Assembly (NCBI GenBank): GCA_032095175.1 | Contig: DAMCZI010000024.1 | Span: 1-64,000 of the forward strand | DNA: 64,000 nt | Source: DAMCZI01 sp032095175 | Lineage (GTDB): Bacteria > Bacillota > Clostridia > Clostridiales > Caloramatoraceae | Direction of reading: 5' to 3' | Shown: positions 56,811-64,000 of the stretch, piece by piece | Position numbering within the stretch: position 1 is the first letter of the stretch | Layout of the letters: the number at the start of each line of letters is the position of its first letter | Position numbers and translations under genes: made by a program | The notes under the pieces: model-generated | What the model was told of the DNA's origin: nothing | Database searches by the model: none | Seen by the model: the letters and a program-made list of their open reading frames with translations, nothing else

Positions 56811-59408
56811 ATGGAAAATTTTTTCTCATTATCTGAAGAGCAGATAATGGATAAGCTGAAAACATCAAAAAAAGGAATTAGTAAGGAAGAGGTTGAAAAG
56901 AGGCTCAATGAATATGGTTATAATGAGTTTAAAGAAAAAAAGACAAAGAGTACATTTCAAAGGTTTATAGAACAGTTTAAGGATTTCCTTGTAATTATAT
57001 TGATTATTGCTGCCGTTATTTCTGGAGCACTGGGAGAGATTGCAGACTCAGTGATAATACTAATTGTTGTTCTTTTAAATGCATTTTTAGGGGTTATACA
57101 GGAAAATAAGGCTGAGGAATCACTAAAGGCATTGAAGAAGATGGCTGCTCCAATAGCAAATGTAATAAGAAATGGTGTATCTATAGAAATACCTGCCAGG
57201 GAACTTGTACCTGGAGATATTGTAGTTCTTGAAGCAGGTAAGTATATCCCAGCTGATTTAAGATTGATTGAAGCTGCCAACTTAAAGATAGAGGAATCCT
57301 CACTTACAGGAGAATCTGTTCCTGTTGAAAAGAACAGCAGTATAATAGAGGATGTAAATGTTCCTCTTGGAGATAGAATAAACATGGCATTTATGTCTTC
57401 TATGGTTACATACGGAAGAGGTAAAGGAATTGTAGCAGCAACAGGAATGAACACAGAGATAGGAAAAATTGCTGATATGATTTCAAAGGTTGAGGAAGAA
57501 AGCACCCCTCTTCAAAAGAAGCTTGAGGAAGTTGGAAAATGGCTTGGAATTGCTGCAATTGTGATATGTGCAGTTATATTTGTAGTTGGACTGCTTGAAG
57601 GAAGAGCTCCCCTTGGCATGTTTATGACATCTGTATCTCTTGCAGTTGCTGCAATACCAGAGGGGCTTCCAGCCGTCGTTACAATAGTGCTTGCTGTTGG
57701 AGTTCAAAAGATGGCTAAGCGTGATGCTATAATAAGAAAGCTTCCAGCTGTTGAAACACTTGGCTGTGCAACTGTTATATGTTCTGACAAAACAGGTACC
57801 TTAACACAGAATAAGATGACTGTAAAGAAGTTGTTTTCAATAAAGGGATTTACTGATGGTGTTAATGAATGCAGGGATGTTGTAAAGATTGCTAACCTAT
57901 GTAATGATACTCAGATTGTAGAAGAGAATGGAAATTATAGAACACTTGGAGATCCTACAGAGACAGCACTTATAGATATCGCACTTGGTGCAGGCATGGA
58001 TAAAAGGGTTCTTGATAAGGAATTCCCAAGGGTTGATGAAATACCATTTGATTCTGACAGAAAGCTTATGACAACATTTAATATGGACAATAAAGGTGTA
58101 GTTGCAAACATCAAGGGTGCTCCTGATGTTATGCTTAATAGATGCAGCTATATATATGATGGTGATAGCATAAGAAATATTACTGATGAGGATGTAATGA
58201 AAATAAAGGATGCAAATGAAGAAATGGCATCAAAGGCCCTTAGAGTTCTTGCAGTTGGTTTTAAGAAGATGGACACTGTTGATAAGGAACATGCAGAAGA
58301 GGATATAGTGTTTGCAGGATTACTTGGAATGATAGATCCTCCAAGGGAAGAAGCTAAAGATGCAGTAGCATTGTGTAAAACTGCAGGAATCAAGCCAGTT
58401 ATGATTACTGGTGACCATAAAGCAACAGCAGTAGCAATCGCCAGGGACCTTGGAATAATAGAGGATGAAAGAGAATCCATATCAGGTGCTGAGCTTGAGA
58501 AAATATCCCAGAGTGAACTTGAAAAGAGTGTAGAGAATTATTCAGTATATGCAAGAGTTTCCCCTGAGCATAAGGTTAGAATCGTTGAAGCATGGAAATC
58601 AAGGGGACAGATAGTTGCAATGACAGGAGATGGAGTTAATGATGCTCCAGCACTTAAGATGGCTAATATAGGTGCAGCTATGGGAATTACAGGAACAGAC
58701 GTTGCTAAGGAAGCTGCCGACATGATACTTACTGATGATAATTTTGCTACAGTAGTAGCTGCAGTTGAGGAAGGAAGAACAATATTCTCAAATATAAAGA
58801 AATCAATACATTATCTATTATCATGTAATGTTGGAGAAATAGTAGCATTATTTGTTGCAACTTTATTAAATTGGGCTGAACCATTATTACCAATACACAT
58901 ACTATGGGTTAACCTTGTTACTGACAGTCTTCCAGCACTTGCTCTTGGAATGGAGCCAGCTGAAAAGGGTGTAATGAATCAGCCACCAAGGGACCCAAAG
59001 GAAGGTGTATTTGCAGGAGGCTTAGGAACCAAGATAGCCTTCCAGGGACTTTTAATAGGTGCAGTAACCCTAATAGCATACAGGTATGGATTAAGGGATA
59101 ATTTGACTGCAGCAAGATCAATGGCATTCTTTACACTAAGCCTTTCACAGCTTGTTCATTCATTTAATGTTAGATATGAGAAAAAGTCTGTATTGTTCAA
59201 TGGATTTTTCTCAAATAAATATCTAAATGCTGCTACGCTAGTATCCCTTGCAATACAGTTTGGAGTTTTATTAACACCTGCAATTAGGGATATTTTTAAG
59301 GTTAGGCTTTTAAACTCATCAGAGGCTTTAGTTGTTGTTTTATGCTCAATTGCTCCTCTAGTTGTAGTTGAAATAACAAAGTTTATAAAAAGGATTATAA
59401 AAAAGTAA
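56811..59408 (+). CDS. P-type cation ATPase (Ca2+/Mn2+ type)
   Basis: 865 residues from ATG 56811, seven bases after GGGAGG. N-terminal cation-ATPase domain, TGES (actuator) in SSLTGESVPVEKN, M4 PEGLP, phosphorylation site CSDKTGTLT with D326, hinge TGDGVNDAPALKMANIG, M5 with CNVGEIVALFV and M6 with NLVTDSLPALALGMEP. This is a P2A pump. The Mn2+ riboswitch in its leader points to Mn2+ export when that metal is in excess, although Ca2+ transport cannot be excluded. Confidence 0.95.
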   Translation: MENFFSLSEEQIMDKLKTSKKGISKEEVEKRLNEYGYNEFKEKKTKSTFQRFIEQFKDFLVIILIIAAVISGALGEIADSVIILIVVLLNAFLGVIQENKAEESLKALKKMAAPIANVIRNGVSIEIPARELVPGDIVVLEAGKYIPADLRLIEAANLKIEESSLTGESVPVEKNSSIIEDVNVPLGDRINMAFMSSMVTYGRGKGIVAATGMNTEIGKIADMISKVEEESTPLQKKLEEVGKWLGIAAIVICAVIFVVGLLEGRAPLGMFMTSVSLAVAAIPEGLPAVVTIVLAVGVQKMAKRDAIIRKLPAVETLGCATVICSDKTGTLTQNKMTVKKLFSIKGFTDGVNECRDVVKIANLCNDTQIVEENGNYRTLGDPTETALIDIALGAGMDKRVLDKEFPRVDEIPFDSDRKLMTTFNMDNKGVVANIKGAPDVMLNRCSYIYDGDSIRNITDEDVMKIKDANEEMASKALRVLAVGFKKMDTVDKEHAEEDIVFAGLLGMIDPPREEAKDAVALCKTAGIKPVMITGDHKATAVAIARDLGIIEDERESISGAELEKISQSELEKSVENYSVYARVSPEHKVRIVEAWKSRGQIVAMTGDGVNDAPALKMANIGAAMGITGTDVAKEAADMILTDDNFATVVAAVEEGRTIFSNIKKSIHYLLSCNVGEIVALFVATLLNWAEPLLPIHILWVNLVTDSLPALALGMEPAEKGVMNQPPRDPKEGVFAGGLGTKIAFQGLLIGAVTLIAYRYGLRDNLTAARSMAFFTLSLSQLVHSFNVRYEKKSVLFNGFFSNKYLNAATLVSLAIQFGVLLTPAIRDIFKVRLLNSSEALVVVLCSIAPLVVVEITKFIKRIIKK

Positions 59409-59420
59409 TTTAAAAAGGAG

Positions 59421-59450
59421 AAAGAACCGTACTTAGTATGGTTCTTTTTT
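59421..59450 (+). terminator. Terminator of the P-type ATPase gene
   Basis: AAAGAACC (59421-59428) / GGTTCTTT (59440-59447) with an inner GTAC/GTAT pairing, then TTT. Confidence 0.88.
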
Positions 59451-59472
59451 GACCTAAAATTTAAATTATATA

Positions 59473-59543
59473 TTGACATAGCCAAAAAAATTATTATTAT
59501 ATTAGTGTAATAAATGTACTACAAAGTGTATCGATGCACTAAT
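59473..59543 (+). promoter_or_regulatory. Promoter and palindromic leader of the ECF S-component gene
   Basis: TTGACA (59473-59478), 16 bases, TATTAT (59495-59500). Right after it ATTAGTG (59501-59507) and CACTAAT (59537-59543) are inverted, and AGTGTATCGATGCACT (59525-59540) is a near-palindrome. No known riboswitch is seen; a protein operator is more likely. Confidence 0.5.
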
Positions 59544-59561
59544 AATTAAGGGGGCATTAAA

Positions 59562-60110
59562 ATGCAAAATGAATCAAGAAAAAAACTATTAAGAATTGTT
59601 TATGGTGCTATGTCAATAGCAATGGTTACAATACTAACCTATATCATTAAGATACCTTCATTAAAGGGTGGGTATGTTAACTTTGGGGATACTATGATAT
59701 TCGTTGCTGCAGCATTATTTGGAAGAACAACAGGATTTATAGCAGGAGGTTTTGGTTCTGCTTTATGTGATATAATTGGAGGGTACACAGCATTTGTACC
59801 TGGAACCTTTATTATAAAGGGAATTGAAGGACTTATATGTGCTATTTTAGTTAAAAAAGATGAAAATGGAGTAATAAAGACATCTTCATTAATAATAAGT
59901 GTAATCATTTCTGCAGCGTGGATGGTTTTCGGATACTTTATGTATGAATACAAGTTTATAGGAATGCTTTTTAGCCATGAATCTGGAATAGCAGTTGCAC
60001 TTCCAAACCTTCCAGGAAACATAATGCAGGGACTTGTTTCTGCAGTGGCAGGTGTTCTTTTAACATTAGCTATTAAAAAGACAGGAGTTAAATTTGGAAT
60101 AGAAGAATAA
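59562..60110 (+). CDS. ECF transporter S-component, substrate unknown
   Basis: 182 residues with five to six TM helices. AMSIAMVTILTYIIKIP, GGYVNFGDTMIFVAAALFGR and IAGGFGSALCDIIGGY are typical of ECF substrate-binding proteins, with the GYVNxGD motif at the ligand site. It needs an EcfA1A2T module encoded elsewhere. The vitamin bound cannot be deduced. ATG 59562 follows AAGGGGGC. Confidence 0.88.
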   Translation: MQNESRKKLLRIVYGAMSIAMVTILTYIIKIPSLKGGYVNFGDTMIFVAAALFGRTTGFIAGGFGSALCDIIGGYTAFVPGTFIIKGIEGLICAILVKKDENGVIKTSSLIISVIISAAWMVFGYFMYEYKFIGMLFSHESGIAVALPNLPGNIMQGLVSAVAGVLLTLAIKKTGVKFGIEE

Positions 60111-60138
60111 GTTTTATAAAATATATGTATTCCCTTAT

Positions 60139-60175
60139 AAAAGCCTGGGCATGTGAATTGCCTGGGCTTTTACAT
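60139..60175 (+). terminator. Terminator of the ECF S-component gene
   Basis: AAAAGCCTGGGCA pairs, with a bulge, with TGCCTGGGCTTTT, then TACATTTT. Confidence 0.75.
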
Positions 60176-60201
60176 TTTAAGTGTATGTATATATAAATCA
60201 T

Positions 60202-60290
60202 AAAATTCTTTACATTTTGTTTTTTTAAACAGCCTTGCTAAATTGGTTTGACTCTAGGATGTTTAAAAAGACAGAATGTAGTAGAATTTT
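60202..60290 (+). repeat. Palindromic repeat family 1, copy C
   Basis: Arms AAAATTCTTTACATTTTGTT (from 60202) and GACAGAATGTAGTAGAATTT (to 60290) enclose the core GCCTTGCTAAATTGG then TTTGACTCTAGGA (60232-60259), almost the same as in copies A and B. Confidence 0.85.
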
Positions 60291-60389
60291 TGATTTGTAT
60301 ATAGCTTTATTTAAAAATTTTAGTGATTATTTATTTTTTATAGTTTAATACAGATAATGTTGGAAAAAATAAAAATAGAGGTGATTTTT

Positions 60390-60698
60390 GTGCTAAATAC
60401 TATACGTGAAAGAAGAATTGAAAGAGATGGACTGTATGAAGTAACACTTCAGATGCCAGCAGAAGAATATTTTACTGTATATGATTCAATTTCTTCCGAA
60501 GCAGCAACTGAAATACTTGGGAACTATCTGAATTATCACCAGGATGATGGAAGACCAAAGGATATCAATATAAAGCATAATAAAAATGCCCATATGGTGG
60601 ACATAACAGCAAACCTGCACTATACAGGCAATGACCATACCGATGCAAAAAGAATACCAGCAATAGATTTGTCGAGGAATAAAGAGGGAACATTATGA
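60390..60698 (+). CDS. Conserved-looking 102-residue protein upstream of comEC
   Basis: GTG 60390 follows GAGGTGATTTTT; the frame is open upstream from 60357 but without a better site. The protein is soluble, with alternating strands: RIERDGLYEVTLQMPAEEYF and a C-terminal HMVDITANLHYTGNDH. It overlaps comEC by four bases (ATGA), so the two are translationally coupled. I do not recognise the family; a role near DNA uptake or simply in the same transcript is possible. Confidence 0.65.
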   Translation: MLNTIRERRIERDGLYEVTLQMPAEEYFTVYDSISSEAATEILGNYLNYHQDDGRPKDINIKHNKNAHMVDITANLHYTGNDHTDAKRIPAIDLSRNKEGTL

Positions 60699-62848
60699 GA
60701 TTGCTGCTTCTGTATGTTTTTTTGTTTTACTCATGTGGTATTATAATATATCACACATCAAACATGTATTTTACTGGTGCAGTTTTAACTGCACTATTTT
60801 TAATTTTAATGTTAAAAAAACAAAGGTATTTGGTTATATTCTGTATTGCTTTTATGCTGTTTGGAGTATTTACCGCACACATACACCTTATTAATTTTGA
60901 AAAGAAATATAGTGAATTAGCATCAATGGACAATTATGAAGGATATGTTTTGGATAAACAAGATAATAGATATATTGTAAAAAACTATAATAAAGGGTAT
61001 AAAATAGGTCTTTCTTTATATAAGAAAGCCAGTATTGTTCCAGGGGATTATATATATTTTGAAGGGAAGATTAGTGAACTTTCAAGTTATAAAAGAAAAA
61101 GAATGTATTCCAGTGGCTTTAATGGGTACATAACTTCATCTACTGGGAATATCAGAATAGAAAAAAAGATTAATCTGCTTTTAATTCCAGCAAAGGCTAA
61201 GTATAAAATAAACAGTGGATTGACAAGTGTAAGTAAAGAAGGGGGAGGATTTATTTCTGGACTTATATCAGGTGAAACATACAATATTTCCCAGGAAAAT
61301 GTAAATATATTTAGTGAACTTGGAATATCTCATGTTCTTGCAGTTTCTGGCTTTAATCTTGGGGTAATATATTTTTTCATATCTATGCTGACAAAAAAGG
61401 TTTCAAAGAAAACAAGGTGTGTTATTGTTTTTATTGTATGTCTTATTTATACTGCTCTTGGAGGATTTGAACCATCTATAACAAGGGCTTTTATAATGAT
61501 AGGAATCTCAATTTTTGCAACTATAGTTATGAGAACATATAATGCATTAAATGGAATCATACTTGCAGCCCTTATAATGCTTCTTTATAATTCCTATTAT
61601 TTACTTAATATAGGTTTTATACTTTCCTTTACAGCAACCTCAGGGATAGTTTTCTTAAAGCAGGATATTGAGGATAATATGCCGCAAAAGATAAAATGGA
61701 TGAGGGAGGAAATTGCAGTAAGCCTTTCAGCTTTTATTGCAACACTGCCTGTAATTCTATGGTATAAGGGTACATTTTCATTATTCTCCATACTTGTAAA
61801 TATAATTATAAGCCCTGTTATTTCAATAATAACAATAGTAGGCTTTGCATCGGGATTTGTTTATGCACTAATAGGCATTAAAGAAGTCCTTTATCCAGGG
61901 GTATTTCTTGGAGAGATGTTTTTAAGGGGAATTAAATATATATACCCTGTAAATATACCGTTAGATATGGGTCGGCCTCCTGTTTATTTTATAGTGTTCT
62001 ATTATTTATCCCTGATGGTTTTATTTGGATATACAAAAATTAAAATATTTAAAAAGAAAAATTATGTAAAGACTATTTTAATTTTGATTACTATTGCATT
62101 ATTATTTTATAGAGTACCTGGATTAAAGGTTCATTTTATAGATGTAGGGCAGGGGGATAGTATTCTTATACAAACACCGAAGAACAGAAGTATCCTTATA
62201 GATACAGGACCACAATATAAGGACTATATGGCTGTAAGGGAAAAGGTGATTCCTTATTTAAAGCTCAATGGATGCAATAGAATTGATATGTTGATTATAA
62301 CTCATTTTCACAGTGATCATGCAGGAGGCATAGAATATCTTTTAAAAAACTTTAAGGTTTCAAAGGTTTTATCATTTTCAAAGCCTGAGAATTTTCCTTA
62401 TGATGTAGAATATATAATGGCTGATGATAGCATTAAGGTTGATGATGTAAAACTTGAGGTTTTATTTCCAAAGGTTAATACTGATGAAGAAAATAAGGAA
62501 GATATTAATGAAACCTGCTTAGTAATGAAGTTGAAATACAGGGACTTTTCAATGCTTTTTACTGCTGATGCAGTAAAGGAGGTTATGGATAAAGTAAATG
62601 GAGAATATGATGTATGTAAAGTGCCTCATCATGGTTCTATACACTCACTAAGCACTGATATGCTGAATAGAAGTAAAATAGGTACAGCTATTATATCCGT
62701 TGGAAAGAACAGCTTTGGACATCCATCACCAATGGTTATTGATGAACTTAAAAAAAGAAAAATAAATGTTTACAGGACAGATTTAGATAGCAATATAACT
62801 GTACTAACAGATGGAATAAGCTATAGAGTGTTTTCAGAAACTCCATAA
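60695..62848 (+). CDS. comEC: DNA internalisation channel ComEC/Rec2
   Basis: 717 residues: N-terminal TM pair and soluble domain, the Competence domain (about 180-455, with SGLISGETYNISQENVNIFS, GISHVLAVSGFNLGVI and GFEPSITRAFIMIG), and a C-terminal metallo-beta-lactamase domain with HFIDVGQGDSILIQTP (from H480) and THFHSDHAGG (H537, H539, D541, H542). It moves single-stranded DNA across the membrane and may degrade the other strand. comEC-holA order is common in Firmicutes. Confidence 0.95.
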   Translation: MRLLLLYVFLFYSCGIIIYHTSNMYFTGAVLTALFLILMLKKQRYLVIFCIAFMLFGVFTAHIHLINFEKKYSELASMDNYEGYVLDKQDNRYIVKNYNKGYKIGLSLYKKASIVPGDYIYFEGKISELSSYKRKRMYSSGFNGYITSSTGNIRIEKKINLLLIPAKAKYKINSGLTSVSKEGGGFISGLISGETYNISQENVNIFSELGISHVLAVSGFNLGVIYFFISMLTKKVSKKTRCVIVFIVCLIYTALGGFEPSITRAFIMIGISIFATIVMRTYNALNGIILAALIMLLYNSYYLLNIGFILSFTATSGIVFLKQDIEDNMPQKIKWMREEIAVSLSAFIATLPVILWYKGTFSLFSILVNIIISPVISIITIVGFASGFVYALIGIKEVLYPGVFLGEMFLRGIKYIYPVNIPLDMGRPPVYFIVFYYLSLMVLFGYTKIKIFKKKNYVKTILILITIALLFYRVPGLKVHFIDVGQGDSILIQTPKNRSILIDTGPQYKDYMAVREKVIPYLKLNGCNRIDMLIITHFHSDHAGGIEYLLKNFKVSKVLSFSKPENFPYDVEYIMADDSIKVDDVKLEVLFPKVNTDEENKEDINETCLVMKLKYRDFSMLFTADAVKEVMDKVNGEYDVCKVPHHGSIHSLSTDMLNRSKIGTAIISVGKNSFGHPSPMVIDELKKRKINVYRTDLDSNITVLTDGISYRVFSETP

Positions 62849-62854
62849 ATGACA

Positions 62855-63005
62855 AAGGCATATTCACGAAAATAATAGTCAGTATTTTGCATCATACTTA
62901 GTCAACAGAACCTCAAGTTAGTCCCACTAGCTTGAGGTTCTGTTGACTAAGTATGATGCAAAATATCCTTAAAATCCTGCCTAGTTATTTTTATGAATAT
63001 GCCTT
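62855..63005. repeat. 151-bp composite palindrome between comEC and holA
   Basis: Inner arms 62883-62917 and 62931-62965 are perfectly complementary over 35 bases (TATTTTGCATCATACTTAGT at the left start); the loop TTAGTCCCACTAG extends the stem by four more pairs. Outer flanks AAGGCATATTC and GAATATGCCTT pair as well, with imperfect sequence between. No gene. Confidence 0.88.
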
Positions 63006-63045
63006 ATAATAAAAGTTGATAAAAAAGTATTTTGTAGGTGATTAA

Positions 63046-64000
63046 ATGGAGATTAAGACCTTTAAGGAATTTGCTAAAATCATAAAGTCAGGTAAAGCAA
63101 AGGGTGCTTTTGCTATATTGGGTCAGGAAAAATATCTAGTAAAAGAGAGTATAGATATGATATATACCCTTGTAGATAATTTGCCTGAATTAAATATAAT
63201 AACTATTGAAGGGGATTCGATAAATGAGGATTCAATATCAAATGCCTTTGAAAGTATGCCCTTCATGTGTGATAGAAAGATAATACATATTAAAAACCCT
63301 GATTTTTTAAGAAAAACTGGGGGAGCTTCAAAGGGTGACTCCAAAAAAAGTTCAGGAGGAAGCAGCGGAATAGTAGAGCTTTTAATAAAATGTGTTAATA
63401 ATCTTGCTGATGATATAATTCTTGTTATCTCATATGATGGAGAAGCAGATGATAGGAACAAGCTTATAACAGTGGTTAAAAATGTTGGATATAAGGTTGA
63501 TTATAACTGGCTTAAAGCTTTTGAACTCCAGGAGTGGGTTATTGAGAAGGTTTCTGAAAAGGATAAAAGCATAAGTAAAACAGATGCGGCATACCTCATA
63601 TCCACTGTTGGGACATCTATGGAGCAGATACTAGGGGAGATTAGCAAGATTTGTTCATATATTGGTGAAGAAAAAGATATAAAAAAAGAAAATATAGATT
63701 CTATTGCAAGCAGAAGCCTTGAAAGTAATATTTTCAAGATGGTTGATAGTATATCTAAGAGGGATGCTGATACTGCAATATCAATATTAAACACTCTTCT
63801 TTTTCAAAAGGAAGATTATTTAAGAATAATGGGTATGGTAATTAGACAGTACAGATTAATGCTTTTAATTAAATTACATGATAAACAAAATGTATCTCCA
63901 GAATCTATAGCATCGAAGCTGAGACTCAATGCATTTGTACTCCAAAATCTTTTAAGAATTTGCAGGAGTACCCAGGAGGATAGATTAAAAAAATCATTAA
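63046..64000 (+). CDS. holA: DNA polymerase III delta subunit, 5' part
   Basis: ATG 63046 follows TAGGTGA. The frame runs off the window after 318 codons; the protein usually has about 340, so little is missing. MEIKTFKEFAKIIKSGKAKG, AFAILGQEKYLVKESID, the clamp-loader domain LILVISYDGEADDRNKL-like stretch and the SVGTSMEQILGEISKI-like helical part are as in HolA. It opens the sliding clamp. An internal Gly/Ser/Lys-rich insert (GGASKGDSKKSSGGSSG) lies near residue 95. Confidence 0.92.
   Translation, partial: MEIKTFKEFAKIIKSGKAKGAFAILGQEKYLVKESIDMIYTLVDNLPELNIITIEGDSINEDSISNAFESMPFMCDRKIIHIKNPDFLRKTGGASKGDSKKSSGGSSGIVELLIKCVNNLADDIILVISYDGEADDRNKLITVVKNVGYKVDYNWLKAFELQEWVIEKVSEKDKSISKTDAAYLISTVGTSMEQILGEISKICSYIGEEKDIKKENIDSIASRSLESNIFKMVDSISKRDADTAISILNTLLFQKEDYLRIMGMVIRQYRLMLLIKLHDKQNVSPESIASKLRLNAFVLQNLLRICRSTQEDRLKKSL

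Noticed and set aside
59473..59561. Leader of the ECF S-component considered as a vitamin riboswitch
   Set aside because: None of the conserved blocks of TPP, FMN, cobalamin or preQ1 riboswitches can be found in its roughly 60 bases.

Overview
The window reads as a low-GC, spore-forming Clostridia (Clostridiaceae-like) chromosome segment. Signs of this are the AT-rich codon use, strong AGGAGG ribosome binding sites, mreBCD-pbp-minCDE-rodA and rplU-rpmA-spo0B-obg blocks, a SpoIVFA/SpoIVFB-like pair, a selenocysteine operon, and c-di-AMP and Mn2+ riboswitches. I do not assign a species.

Region 1 (1-9681) is a mobile island. It starts with the end of a phage module (tail of an XkdX-like protein, holin, amidase, second holin). 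Next come a leftward cargo gene for a 716-residue membrane-anchored PIN-domain protein and an Xre repressor. After these lie a ParM/ParR-like segregation pair, a GC-rich structured spacer with a 30-residue leftward hydrophobic peptide, and a rightward VirB2-like / small membrane protein / HerA-VirD4-type ATPase set. Last is a two-gene cassette under a consensus promoter that overlaps a LexA (SOS) box; it encodes a LexA DNA-binding domain without the peptidase domain. The island abuts the 3' end of a leftward tRNA-Leu(CAA), the usual position for site-specific integration. No integrase or replication gene lies inside the window.

Region 2 (9690-21067) is core: a membrane protein, chorismate synthase, an ECF sigma/anti-sigma pair, polA-coaE-slt, tRNA-Leu(GAG) preceded by a broken tRNA-Leu half, a GNAT-LUD pair, a c-di-AMP riboswitch with an NlpC/P60 hydrolase, a SPOR protein and an orphan HATPase.

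Region 3 (21367-43471) is the shape, division and ribosome-assembly block: DUF4321, maf, radC, mreBCD, PBP2, minCDE, rodA, mgsA, M23/M50 sporulation-like proteases, two TIGR-family proteins, RNase G, rplU, rpmA, spo0B-like, obg, yhbY, nadD, yqeK, an LCP protein and rsfS. The prp protease gene usually found between rplU and rpmA is absent, and L27 lacks the matching N-terminal extension.

Region 4 (43490-52700) holds a NUDIX hydrolase, a lipoprotein, ridA, a DacF-like carboxypeptidase, a comEA-like gene, and a complete selenocysteine locus: selD (itself with an in-frame UGA), selA, selB and tRNA-Sec.

Region 5 (52800-64000) has a membrane protein, gene remnants, a divergent SDR / alpha-oxoamine synthase pair, a Mn2+ riboswitch with a P-type cation ATPase, an ECF S-component, comEC and the start of holA.

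The intergenic spaces are rich in long palindromes. Several share a short core (TTGGTTCGACYCTARGATG-like) at the apex although their stems differ. A 311-bp nested palindrome upstream of ridA carries one such element at its centre.
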